DNA from: Sva-07 sp963728195
GTDB lineage: Bacteria; Actinomycetota; Acidimicrobiia; Acidimicrobiales; Ilumatobacteraceae
DNA length: 64,000 bases
Assembly: GCA_963728195.1 (NCBI GenBank)
Contig: CAVSIX010000017.1
Span: 245,548 to 309,547, forward strand
Reading direction: 5' to 3'
In this document: in pieces, positions 23,663-31,552 of the stretch
Numbering within the stretch: the first letter of the stretch is position 1
Layout of the letters: every line of letters starts with the position of its first letter
Program-made: the position numbers and the translations under genes
Notes under the pieces: generated by a model
Seen by the model: only the letters and a program-made list of their open reading frames with translations
Databases searched by the model: none
Told to the model about the DNA's origin: nothing

Positions 23663-24558
23663 ACGATGACCTGACACTGCTCGCGAGCGCGTACCTCGAC
23701 GGTGACGTGACCGCCGACGAGCGCGCCCGCGTGGAGGCCGACGTCGAGTTGCTCGCGGAGGTCGACCGGTTGCGGTCGGTTCGGGCACTGCTCGGCGACG
23801 TCGAGCCGCAGGCGATCTCGGTTCGTGAGGCCCACCTGGCGACAGCGCTCGATGTCTGGGACCGGCTACCGACGGCCGAGCGCTCCGGTGCCCGGCGCGA
23901 CGCCACCCCGGCCGGCATCGATGCCGCCGCAGTCGCCGGCGCAGCGTCGGTGACCGCACCGACGCCGATCAACGGGCGTCGACGGACCACCTCCGTACGT
24001 TGGTTGAGCGGCGCCGCTGCCGCCCTGGTACTGGTGCTGGCCGGCGGAATCGCACTGCAACTCGGTTCGGGCGACGACAGCGGCGACGATGCGGCGTCCA
24101 CCGCCGGCGCCGACACCTCCGCTACCGAGTCGCTCACGGCGCAGCGGGCCGAGGTTCCTGCTGCCGCTGAGCTGGCACCTGCGGCCGAAGCGGCCGATTC
24201 CACGGTGGTCGAGCTCGACACCGGTGTCGCCGACGCCGCCCCGCCCGGGGAGAACACCGGCGTGGATCAGCTCGAGAACCTGACCGACCTCGCCGACTTC
24301 GCATCGGCAGCGGTCGGCGCCCCCCTGGCCCCCGACGTACCAGCGGCCACCAGCGCCGCCACCGACGACGATCTCTCGGATGCACAATCGACGCTCGCGG
24401 GTGCCGAGTTCCCTCTGTGTCTGGGTGTCGACCTGATCGTCGGTCCGGCGGTGTACGGCGACGTTCCCGTCGTCGTCGGGATCGACGAGAGCCGTGACCT
24501 CGCGATCGCCTACCGCCCGGCGAACTGCGCCGAGGTCGCACGGGTGCGACTGCCCTGA
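23659..24558 (+). CDS. Membrane anti-sigma factor partner of SigM
   Basis: A 299-residue single-pass membrane protein. The N-terminal cytoplasmic region (LLASAYLDGDVTADERARVE) resembles anti-sigma domains but lacks the HxxxCxxC zinc motif. One TM helix lies at about 118-136 (LSGAAAALVLVLAGGIALQL). A long Ala/Asp/Thr-rich extracellular linker follows, ending in a small globular domain with two Cys (PLCLGVDLIVG and ANCAEVARV) that could form a disulfide. The ATG overlaps the sigma stop (ATGA), the usual sigma/anti-sigma coupling. An extracellular disulfide sensor is a possible inference given the thioredoxin genes next door. Confidence 0.78.
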   Translation: MNDDLTLLASAYLDGDVTADERARVEADVELLAEVDRLRSVRALLGDVEPQAISVREAHLATALDVWDRLPTAERSGARRDATPAGIDAAAVAGAASVTAPTPINGRRRTTSVRWLSGAAAALVLVLAGGIALQLGSGDDSGDDAASTAGADTSATESLTAQRAEVPAAAELAPAAEAADSTVVELDTGVADAAPPGENTGVDQLENLTDLADFASAAVGAPLAPDVPAATSAATDDDLSDAQSTLAGAEFPLCLGVDLIVGPAVYGDVPVVVGIDESRDLAIAYRPANCAEVARVRLP

Positions 24559-24567
24559 GCAGGCGGC

Positions 24568-24573
24568 TAACCT
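24568..24573 (+). promoter_or_regulatory. -10-like hexamer for the small membrane protein gene
   Basis: TAACCT seven bases before the ATG at 24581; leaderless layout, inferred. Confidence 0.45.
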
Positions 24574-24580
24574 CGGCCTC

Positions 24581-24904
24581 ATGCCGGCCAACCCACTGAC
24601 CGATCCGAACTGGGCAACCGAGACCACCGACAAACTGGTCGCCCTGATCGACACCGTGCGGTCACAGACGACACAGAAGGTCGTCTACGCCGCCCGAGGC
24701 GCCGTGTTCGGCGTGATCGCCGTCATGCTCGGCACGCTGATCGCCGTCACCGCCCTGGTCGGACTGATGCGTGGACTGCAGGCCCTGCTCGAGCTGGCCG
24801 TTGGCTGGGAGCGTGCGGTCTACCTCAGCTATTTCATCGTCGGCGGCATCCTCAGCCTGATCGGGCTGGTGCTGTTCCGTAAGCGAAACACCGCTGCCGG
24901 CTGA
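24581..24904 (+). CDS. Small two-helix membrane protein
   Basis: A 107-residue protein with a short soluble N-terminus (residues 1-43, amphipathic) and two transmembrane helices (AVFGVIAVMLGTLIAVTALVG and VYLSYFIVGGILSLIGLVLF), with a basic C-terminus. It resembles Phage_holin_3/DUF1469-type actinobacterial membrane proteins, but I do not recognise a function. It lies between the SigM/anti-sigma pair and trxB. The ATG at 24581 is seven bases after a -10-like TAACCT. Confidence 0.65.
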   Translation: MPANPLTDPNWATETTDKLVALIDTVRSQTTQKVVYAARGAVFGVIAVMLGTLIAVTALVGLMRGLQALLELAVGWERAVYLSYFIVGGILSLIGLVLFRKRNTAAG

Positions 24905-24954
24905 TCCGGCCCCGATCGACCAGCAACGATCATCGACCCAGAGGAAGAAGTGTC

Positions 24955-25908
24955 ATGTCAGACGTTCGCGATGTCATCATCATCGGATCCGGACCTGCCG
25001 GCCTGACCGCAGCGGTCTACACCGCCCGCGCCAACCTCGCTCCCCTGCTGATCGAAGGTGAGCCGTCCAGCACGAGCGACCAGCCGGGCGGCCAGCTGAT
25101 GCTGACCACCGAGGTCGAGAACTTCCCGGGGTTCCCCGACGGGATCATGGGCCCGGAGCTGATGGCGAACATGCGCAGCCAGGCCGAGCGCTTCGGCACC
25201 GAGATCCTCACGGAGAAGGTCACTGCGGTCGACTTCTCCGAGCGACCGTTCCGAATCTGGGTCCGCGACACCGAGTACCGCGCCAATTCGGTGATCGTCA
25301 GCACCGGCGCCCAGTCGTTGATGCTCGGGCTCGAGCCGGAGCAACGCCTGATCGGCCATGGCCTCTCCACGTGCGCGACGTGCGACGGGTTCTTCTTCCG
25401 CGGCCACGAGATCGCCGTGGTGGGCGGTGGCGACTCGGCGATCGAGGAAGCCACGTTCCTCACGAAGTTCGCCGACAAGGTCACCATCGTGCACCGCCGC
25501 GACGAGCTGCGCGCCTCGAAGATCATGCAGGACCGAGCCTTCGCCAATCCCAAGATCGAGTTCCGCTGGAACGCCCGGGTCACCGACATCTTCGGGGAGA
25601 CCTCGGTCACCGGTGTCGAGTTGACCGACACGCTCGACGGCTCTGTTTCGACGCTGCCGGTGACCGGACTGTTCGTCGCCATCGGACACCGGCCGAACAC
25701 CGACTTGTTCGTCGGCAAGCTGTCGATGAACCCCGACACGGGGTATCTGATCACACAGCCCGACTCCTCGCGCACCGATGTCGAGGGCGTGTTCGCCTGC
25801 GGCGACGTGCAAGACGACGTCTACCGCCAGGCGATCACGGCGGCGGGATCGGGGTGCATGGCCGCGATCGACGCGGAGCGTTGGCTCGAAGCGAACGTCC
25901 ACCACTGA
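24955..25908 (+). CDS. trxB: Thioredoxin-disulfide reductase
   Basis: TrxB (317 aa) transfers electrons from NADPH through FAD to thioredoxin. It shows the FAD motif IIGSGPAGLTAAVYTARA (10-26), the redox-active CATC at 140-143, the NADPH motif VVGGGDSAIEEATFL, and the second FAD motif GVFACGDVQDDVYRQAITAAGSG. Length is typical for the low-molecular-weight enzyme. The ATG follows GAGGAAGAAG. It is followed by trxA after 127 bases, the common pairing near actinobacterial origins. Confidence 0.96.
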   Translation: MSDVRDVIIIGSGPAGLTAAVYTARANLAPLLIEGEPSSTSDQPGGQLMLTTEVENFPGFPDGIMGPELMANMRSQAERFGTEILTEKVTAVDFSERPFRIWVRDTEYRANSVIVSTGAQSLMLGLEPEQRLIGHGLSTCATCDGFFFRGHEIAVVGGGDSAIEEATFLTKFADKVTIVHRRDELRASKIMQDRAFANPKIEFRWNARVTDIFGETSVTGVELTDTLDGSVSTLPVTGLFVAIGHRPNTDLFVGKLSMNPDTGYLITQPDSSRTDVEGVFACGDVQDDVYRQAITAAGSGCMAAIDAERWLEANVHH

Positions 25909-26035
25909 CCTTCTCGCTCGGTGTCGCCCGCCCCACGGACCGGCGCCGGATGTGGGAATGTTCCGGTGCGACGAGCGGTTTACCTGATCCCCTCGTGAGC
26001 GCCCTACGCTGCTCGTGACCCGAAAGGAAAGCACC

Positions 26036-26374
26036 ATGGCAGACGGCATCGTCAACCTGTCCTCCAACACCTTCGACGAGAGCGTGATCGGCTCCGACAA
26101 GCCCGTCATCGTCGACTTCTGGGCCGAATGGTGCGGCCCCTGCAAGCAGATCGCACCGATCCTGGCCGAGATCGCCGACGAGCACGCCGGCGACGTCACC
26201 GTTGCCAAGCTCAACGTCGACGACCACCCGGATCTGGCGATGCGCTACAACGTCATGAGCATTCCGACGCTGCTCGTGTTCTCCGGTGGCGAGGTCTCCA
26301 AGCGTCTCGTCGGCGCCAAGAGCAAGGGCGCCCTGCTCCAGGAGCTCGACGAATTCCTGGCGACGACGAGCTGA
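26036..26374 (+). CDS. trxA: Thioredoxin
   Basis: A 112-residue thioredoxin with the active site WCGPCK (Cys33, Cys36), the upstream VIVDFWAEW, and the cis-proline segment MSIPTLLVFSGGE. It reduces protein disulfides in the cytosol, recycled by TrxB. A TACGCT -10-like element (26005-26010) and AAAGGAAA ribosome-binding site precede the ATG at 26036. Its TGA overlaps a CTG that may start the cwlM-like gene. Confidence 0.96.
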   Translation: MADGIVNLSSNTFDESVIGSDKPVIVDFWAEWCGPCKQIAPILAEIADEHAGDVTVAKLNVDDHPDLAMRYNVMSIPTLLVFSGGEVSKRLVGAKSKGALLQELDEFLATTS

Positions 26375-27348
26375 CGGGTCACTTTCCGCTGCGGGAGGGA
26401 CAACGCGGAGAAGCGATCCGCGACCTCCAGCGGCGTCTCGCCGCGGCCGGTCTCGCGCCGTCCGGCGATGTCCCGGGTGATTTCGGCGAGGCGACGCGCG
26501 AGGCGGTGACGGCGTTCCAAGGCCTGCGCGGGCTGCACACCAGCGGCTCGTGCGACGAGCACACGTGGATGGCGCTCGTCGAAGCCGGGTGGCGTCTCGG
26601 CGACCGGCTGCTCGTGCTCTCGGCGCCCCAGCTACGCGGTGACGACATCGCCGAGCTGCAAGATGCGCTCAACCAGCTGGGCTTCGATTGCGGCCGCCCC
26701 GACGGGATCTTCGGTCCGGCGACGGCGCTGGCACTCGAGGACTTCCAGCGCAACGGCGGACTGACGCCCGACGGGATGTGCGGTGCTCGGACGATCCGTG
26801 CACTCGAACTGCTGCGCCGCCAGAGCGGCTCGGGGCCCGGCGTGGCCTCGGTGCGCGAGGCGCTCATGACCCATGCCTCGTTGATGACGCTGCGGATCGT
26901 CGTCGGCCAGTTCGGTGGCCTGAGTTCGATCACCCGATCGGTCACCCGGGCGTTGCGCATCAGCGGCGCAACGGTCATGTCGACCGACGAGTACGAAGCC
27001 GCCGCTCAAGCGGCCGCTGCCAACCGTTTCGGCGCACACGTCTACCTGGGCTTCGAGGCCCGTCCGGACGAACGTTCGCTCATCTCGTACTTTGCCGTAC
27101 CGACGTTCGAATCGATCGGCGGGCGGGCGCTGGCCACCCAGGTCGCCACCCATTGGTGCTCGACGTTGCTGCCCGCACCCGAGGTGCGCGGCATGCGCCT
27201 GCCCGTGCTGCGTGAGACCAGGATGCCGGCGGTGTTGTGCTCACTCGGGCCCGTGCGAGCAGCCGTCGACGCCACCGATGCCGTCACTGAGGCCGTCGTG
27301 GCAGCACTGACCGCATGGACCGGTGCGACCCCACCATCCGACCGCTGA
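26371..27348 (+). CDS. cwlM: CwlM-like protein: two peptidoglycan-binding repeats plus degenerate amidase domain
   Basis: A 325-residue protein. Two PG_binding_1 repeats occupy about 5-70 (LREGQRGEAIRDLQRRL) and 80-150 (DDIAELQDALNQLGFDCGR). The C-terminal 150 residues follow the amidase_3 outline, with RGMRLPVLRETRMPAVLCSLGP, but the zinc-ligand segments are lost: the DPGHGG-like loop reads VVGQFGGLSS, SIHAN-like reads LGFEARPD, and VELG-like reads LCSLG. This fits CwlM of mycobacteria, a regulator of MurA rather than a hydrolase. No ATG or GTG lies near; a CTG overlapping the trxA stop as CTGA is the best-placed start, and the true start is uncertain. Confidence 0.78.
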   Translation: MTGHFPLREGQRGEAIRDLQRRLAAAGLAPSGDVPGDFGEATREAVTAFQGLRGLHTSGSCDEHTWMALVEAGWRLGDRLLVLSAPQLRGDDIAELQDALNQLGFDCGRPDGIFGPATALALEDFQRNGGLTPDGMCGARTIRALELLRRQSGSGPGVASVREALMTHASLMTLRIVVGQFGGLSSITRSVTRALRISGATVMSTDEYEAAAQAAAANRFGAHVYLGFEARPDERSLISYFAVPTFESIGGRALATQVATHWCSTLLPAPEVRGMRLPVLRETRMPAVLCSLGPVRAAVDATDAVTEAVVAALTAWTGATPPSDR

Positions 27349-27354
27349 CCGACG

Positions 27355-27383
27355 TTGTCCACAGGGTTCCACACAGCCTGTGG
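27355..27383. promoter_or_regulatory. Isolated perfect DnaA box within a hairpin
   Basis: TTGTCCACA at 27355-27363 matches the actinobacterial DnaA box exactly. CCACAGG (27359-27365) also pairs with CCTGTGG (27377-27383). It lies in the 233-base gap between the convergent cwlM and parB genes; nothing else was recognised in that gap. Confidence 0.5.
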
Positions 27384-27581
27384 GTTCGTCTCGACATGAC
27401 GTTGAGCTGACCACCACGTAGCGTGGGTGAACGGCGGGTGAACGAACGATGCTGGTGACCGATCGTGACGACGATCACACCCTCGGACTCTCACGCTCAC
27501 GCGCGAGGTGAGACGATGATCGTCAGGAGGCCGTCGCAGCTCGGCCGGCTCACCCGCTCACGGCTGCCGACGCTGCGCCGA

Positions 27582-28499
27582 TCAGCCGGTCATTGCTCGA
27601 TAGATCCGTTCCAGATCCTCCAGGTCGGCGAATTCGATCAGGACACGGCCCTTCTTCGCGGTCATCTGCACGCTGACGCGCGTGTCGAGGTGTTCTGCGA
27701 GCAGGTGCTCGAGTTCCAGAAGGCCCGGCGGACGCAGCCGCGTCGTGGGGGTCAGGCCGGCCCCGTCGACCGTGGGCGGCTCGGGCTCGGGTTCCTGATC
27801 GACAGCGGCGTCCACCGTCGGCGACGTCTCCACGCGAACGGCCTCCTCCACCATGCGCACCGACCAGCCACCGGCCGCAGCCTCGCGGGCCAGCTGTTCC
27901 TGGCGCGCTCGGTCGGGGGTACCCAGCAGTGCGCGTGCATGGCCAGCTGACAGCTGGCCGTCTGCGAGCAGGTGCTGCACGGCAGGCGGCAGGCCGAGGA
28001 GACGCAAGCTGTTGGTGATCGCCGAGCGGCTCTTGCCCACGCGATTCGCAATCTGGTCGTGGGTGAGTCCGAACTCGTCGAGCAGCTGCTGGTACGCCGC
28101 TGCCTCCTCCAACGCCGTCAGGTCCTGGCGGTGCAGGTTCTCCACGAGTGCCTGTTCGACCGAGCTGACGTCGTCCGTCAACCGGATCACCGCAGGAATG
28201 GTCGTGAGACCGGCGCGCTGGGCGGCGCGCCAACGGCGTTCGCCGGCGATCAGTTCGAACTGGCCGTCCTCGCGAGGGCGGACCAGAATCGGCTGGAGGA
28301 CTCCCATCTCGGCGATCGAAGTGGCCAACTCCGTGAGGCTCTCCTCGTCGAAGTGCACACGGGGCTGGTTCGGATTGGGGGAGACGGACTCGACCGGCAC
28401 CTCCGAGAGCACGGCGCCCTGCGTGGTGTCGGCGTCGGTCAGCTCGGCTCCCGGGATGATGGAGCTGAGCCCCTTGCCGAGACCACTAGAGCGAGCCAT
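27582..28499 (-). CDS. parB: Chromosome-partitioning protein ParB
   Basis: ParB (305 aa) loads at parS sites as a CTP-dependent clamp and bridges origin DNA to ParA. It begins ARSSGLGKGLSSIIPG. The CTP-binding domain has GERRWRAAQRAGLTTIPAVI and ENLHRQDLTALEEA. The helix-turn-helix is LTHDQIANRVGKSRSAITN, and the C-terminal dimer domain ends EDLERIYRAMTG. The ATG at 28499 lies inside the end of parA (14-base overlap), so they are coupled. Three parS sites lie 0.96-1.4 kb upstream of its start. Confidence 0.95.
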   Translation of the reverse strand: MARSSGLGKGLSSIIPGAELTDADTTQGAVLSEVPVESVSPNPNQPRVHFDEESLTELATSIAEMGVLQPILVRPREDGQFELIAGERRWRAAQRAGLTTIPAVIRLTDDVSSVEQALVENLHRQDLTALEEAAAYQQLLDEFGLTHDQIANRVGKSRSAITNSLRLLGLPPAVQHLLADGQLSAGHARALLGTPDRARQEQLAREAAAGGWSVRMVEEAVRVETSPTVDAAVDQEPEPEPPTVDGAGLTPTTRLRPPGLLELEHLLAEHLDTRVSVQMTAKKGRVLIEFADLEDLERIYRAMTG

Positions 28500-29349
28500 G
28501 GTGTACCTCCCGTGCAGCGTCCCGATACGCGATGGCGCCACGGGACGTCGGATCGAACGTGGTGATCGGTTGGCCGAACGACGGTGCTTCCGACAGCCGG
28601 ACCGATCGGGGGATCACCGACTTGAGCACCTTGTCGCCGAAGTGCTCGCGCACCTCGCTCACCACCTGACCGGACAGCTTCGTGCGAGCGTCGAACATGA
28701 CACACAAGATGGTGCTCATGTCCAACGTGGGGTTGAGATTGCGCTTCACCAGATCGACGTTGCGAAGCAGCTGGCCGAGCCCTTCGAGCGCGTAGTACTC
28801 GCACTGGATCGGCACCATCACCTCGCCGGCGGCCGCCAACCCGTTCACGGTCAGAAGTCCGAGCGATGGCGGGCAATCGATCAGTACGTAGTCGTAGTCG
28901 TCGATGACGGCTTCGATCGCACGCTTCAGTCGTTGCTCACGACTGAACGCCGGGACGAGTTCGATTTCGGCGCCGGCGAGGTCGAGTGAGGCCGGGGCGA
29001 CGAACAGGTTGCGGACATCGGTCGGCTCCACCACATTCTCGAGCGGTTCATCGTGCATCAAGACGTGGTACATCGAGTGTTCGAGCCCCCGGTTCTCGAT
29101 GCCGAGGCCGGTCGAGGCGTTGCCTTGAGGGTCGAGGTCGATGATCAGGGTTCGCAGTCCCATCTCCGCCAACGCTGCACCGAGGTTCACCGTCGTGGTC
29201 GTCTTGCCGACGCCACCTTTCTGGTTGGCCAGCGCAATGATGCGTGGCAGCGGATGTGCCGATGAGGGGGCGGTTTCGACGGTCACAGCGATCGCCGGTG
29301 GGACCTCAGGTGGGGCCAGCATCTGGGCTGGGGTGTCGGACTCCGACAA
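28486..29349 (-). CDS. parA: Chromosome-partitioning ATPase ParA (Soj)
   Basis: A Walker-type ATPase of 287 aa that moves origins with ParB. The deviant Walker A QKGGVGKTTTTVNL lies at about 43-56, LIIDLDPQGNASTGLG follows, and the Walker B-like VLIDCPPSLGLLT is in the middle. The TTG at 29349 is preceded by GGAG six bases upstream, giving a short disordered N-terminus. The alternative ATG at 29322 has no clear ribosome-binding site. The operon parA-parB reads away from the parS region. Confidence 0.94.
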   Translation of the reverse strand: MSESDTPAQMLAPPEVPPAIAVTVETAPSSAHPLPRIIALANQKGGVGKTTTTVNLGAALAEMGLRTLIIDLDPQGNASTGLGIENRGLEHSMYHVLMHDEPLENVVEPTDVRNLFVAPASLDLAGAEIELVPAFSREQRLKRAIEAVIDDYDYVLIDCPPSLGLLTVNGLAAAGEVMVPIQCEYYALEGLGQLLRNVDLVKRNLNPTLDMSTILCVMFDARTKLSGQVVSEVREHFGDKVLKSVIPRSVRLSEAPSFGQPITTFDPTSRGAIAYRDAAREVHHGSL

Positions 29350-29457
29350 CAGGTTCTCCGTTCTCCGAAGATGCGGTGATCGACACGTCGTCGTGTCACA
29401 CCGGTGGGGACGTGCACACTCTGCCGGATCCAGCGCCGCGAGACAAGCATTTCGACA

Positions 29458-29473
29458 TGTTTCACGTGAAACA
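29458..29473. promoter_or_regulatory. parS: parS site 1
   Basis: TGTTTCACGTGAAACA, an exact match to the canonical 16-bp palindrome bound by ParB, 110 bases upstream of parA. Confidence 0.95.
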
Positions 29474-29582
29474 GTGCACCTGACGCTCAGGATGAAAGGC
29501 GCAGTCGCCGTTGCGCGTCACGCGTCGATCGTTGACCCGCCTCAACGTCGCGCGAGGTGGGGCATCTCCTCGAGCACCGAAG

Positions 29583-29598
29583 TGTTTCACGTGAAACA
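29583..29598. promoter_or_regulatory. parS: parS site 2
   Basis: Second exact copy of TGTTTCACGTGAAACA, 125 bases from site 1. Confidence 0.95.
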
Positions 29599-29918
29599 CG
29601 CGCCGGTCGTTCAGCGACCGGGAGTCGTCGGACGGTCCGTCCGCCGGCACACGTCGACAACGACACCAGGCGACGCCTGAGGTGACGTCATGAAGCGGCG
29701 CTCCCGGGGGCCGACGCCCAACGGAGGCCACCTCGGCAGCGACGTTCGCGTGAAACAGCATCGGCCTCCCCCTGCGGAGGACCCCGGCGCTGATCGTTCG
29801 GGGAGCGAGCCCAACACCACTACTTGGTCGATGGACGTCATGCCAGTGATCTCCGTGTGGACGACGTGGCACCGCTGGGTCCGCGGTGTCACGTTGGTGT
29901 GTACCGCAAACGAGCGAA

Positions 29919-29934
29919 CGTTTCACGTGAAACA
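29919..29934. promoter_or_regulatory. parS: parS site 3
   Basis: CGTTTCACGTGAAACA, one mismatch at the first base of the consensus; the 14-bp core is intact. It lies close to the rsmG stop. Confidence 0.88.
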
Positions 29935-29990
29935 TCGGCGACGACATGTTGGGCAACCCATGCGTCCCCAGGGCGCAGGGCACGCAGGGC

Positions 29991-30578
29991 TCAGCGCTTG
30001 ATGAAGACGGCGACCAACCCGGCGAGGCGCATGCTCGACGTCGGCTCGCCCGATCGAGGAGCGACATTGTCGGCGGGGAGCTGACGGAGTCCGAGTCGTC
30101 GGAGCAGGTCGTCGTCCCATCGATCGGTGTCGGGCGGTTCGCTGATCACGATCGGATGGCCGCTTCGTACCAGCCGGGCCGCCGACGACAGGGTGAACGC
30201 CGGGGGACCGAAGCCTCGGGCCACGACGGCGTCGAACGTCTCATCGCGCCGGAAGGTCTCGACGTCCTGGCACACCACCTCGATCCGCTCCTGCCAGCCG
30301 AGGCGTCGCACGACGCGTTCGAGGGCGTCGGTGCGCTTCGCACGCCGGTCGAGCAACGTCACGCGCATCGTGGGAAGATCGTGGGCGATCACGAGTCCCG
30401 GCAGTCCACCGCCACTGCCGAGATCGAGCACCGAGGTGATGTCAGGCTGCGCCTCGAGTGCTCGCACGAAACCGCGGGCGTGGGCGATGACGTCAGGGAT
30501 CGGACGTGAGCCGAGGAATCCGAGCCGTTGGGCGTCCTCGAGCGCGGCGACCAGCTCCGGGGCGGTCTGCGAGCTCAC
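29991..30578 (-). CDS. rsmG: 16S rRNA (guanine-N7) methyltransferase
   Basis: RsmG/GidB (195 aa) methylates N7 of G527 in 16S rRNA using SAM. The SAM site VLDLGSGGGLPGLVIA lies near residues 50-65, followed by VTLLDRRAKRTDALERV and AVVARGFGPP. The C-terminal KR ending is typical. Start is GTG at 30578, 13 bases after the jag stop. It is the last gene of the rpmH-rnpA-yidD-yidC-jag-rsmG series, the standard order left of actinobacterial origins. Confidence 0.93.
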   Translation of the reverse strand: MSSQTAPELVAALEDAQRLGFLGSRPIPDVIAHARGFVRALEAQPDITSVLDLGSGGGLPGLVIAHDLPTMRVTLLDRRAKRTDALERVVRRLGWQERIEVVCQDVETFRRDETFDAVVARGFGPPAFTLSSAARLVRSGHPIVISEPPDTDRWDDDLLRRLGLRQLPADNVAPRSGEPTSSMRLAGLVAVFIKR

Positions 30579-30591
30579 CGGAGCTCGGCGC

Positions 30592-31500
30592 TCAGGCGGG
30601 ATCGACGATGATGCGACGGTCGGGGTCTTCGCCGACCGAGCGGCTCGACACGCCGGCCTCGTCGTTGAGCACGTCGTGGACCACCTTGCGGTCCGACGAG
30701 CTCATCGCCTCGAGTGAACGGGCCGTTCCCGTGGTGCGGACCTGTTCGGCCACGTCGCGGGCGAACGAGGCAAGTGCGGTCTCGCGACGCTCGCGGTAGC
30801 CGGCGACATCGATGCGCAGACGAGTGTCGTGATCGCCGAGTCGACGCTGTGCCGACACACGGGCAAGGTCTTGGATCGCATTGAGGGTCCGTCCGCCGGG
30901 GCCGACGAGCAGGCCCAGCTCGGAGCCCGCCACGTCGACTCGCAGGTCCAGATCGTCGACTTGCAGGGTCGAGGATCCTTCGAGGCCGAACGCATCGGTC
31001 AAGCCATCCATGAAGGCCACCGCGGCAGCACCGACCTCATCGGGGGTCACGGTCGATTCGGGCCGGTCATCGTTGCTCATCGTCTTGTCCTCGTTCTGCT
31101 TGCTGCGCTGTCTGTTGGTGGATGCGGTCGTGGACCGGCGCGACCGGCTCTGGCCGGAGGCGTTCGGTGTCGGCGACGCGTCGGCTGCGTCATCGGCGAC
31201 GTCGACGACTGGCGAGGCGTCACCACTTTCGGGCGCCTCGTCGGCGGCCGTGGCGTCATTGCGTGTCGCATTCGACGCCTTGTCCGAGCGGCCCTTACGG
31301 CGTCGCTCCTGCTTGGGCCGCACCTGCGTCGGACGTACGCGCGCCCGTAGGCGTGCTTCGCCACGCATCCGGCCGAAGAGCCCGGGTCGCGGTTCCTCGA
31401 TCACGTCGAACTCGGCCTCGTCGGCGCCGACGCCGAGCTGATCCAGCGCCGCCTCGCGTGCTGCCTCGATGGTCTTCGCGGTGGTCTCGACCCACTCCAT
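30592..31500 (-). CDS. jag: RNA-binding protein Jag/KhpB
   Basis: A 302-residue protein with an N-terminal Jag domain (METVETTAKT-like opening MEWVETTAKTIEAAREAAL and RPGLFGRMRGEARLRARV), a long charged Ala/Ser/Asp-rich linker (about 70-160), a KH domain with LLVGPGGRTLNAIQDLARV and a C-terminal R3H domain with RETALASFARDVAEQ and MSSSDRKVVHDVL. It binds RNA, pairing with KhpA in other bacteria, and is implicated in cell-envelope control. The ATG at 31500 follows AAAGAGA. The linker is longer than in many homologues. Confidence 0.9.
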   Translation of the reverse strand: MEWVETTAKTIEAAREAALDQLGVGADEAEFDVIEEPRPGLFGRMRGEARLRARVRPTQVRPKQERRRKGRSDKASNATRNDATAADEAPESGDASPVVDVADDAADASPTPNASGQSRSRRSTTASTNRQRSKQNEDKTMSNDDRPESTVTPDEVGAAAVAFMDGLTDAFGLEGSSTLQVDDLDLRVDVAGSELGLLVGPGGRTLNAIQDLARVSAQRRLGDHDTRLRIDVAGYRERRETALASFARDVAEQVRTTGTARSLEAMSSSDRKVVHDVLNDEAGVSSRSVGEDPDRRIIVDPA

Positions 31501-31552
31501 GCTGGTGTCTCTTTCTGCTGCAAACGTGACCAGGCGCCCAGTGCGCCCGCGG

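Larger units (their letters stand above)
29350..29990. other. parS-bearing intergenic region between parA and rsmG
   Basis: About 640 bases without a convincing gene. Several open frames cross it on both strands but none has recognisable motifs or good starts. It holds three parS sites and presumably the parAB promoter. Confidence 0.6.

Noticed and set aside
29141..29680. Open reading frames across the parS region
   Set aside because: No recognisable motifs, poor starts, overlaps with parA in antisense and with parS sites.
29683..29760. A degenerate parS half site near 29745 (GTTCGCGTGAAACA)
   Set aside because: One base is missing and one is changed in the left arm, so the palindrome is broken; not annotated as parS.
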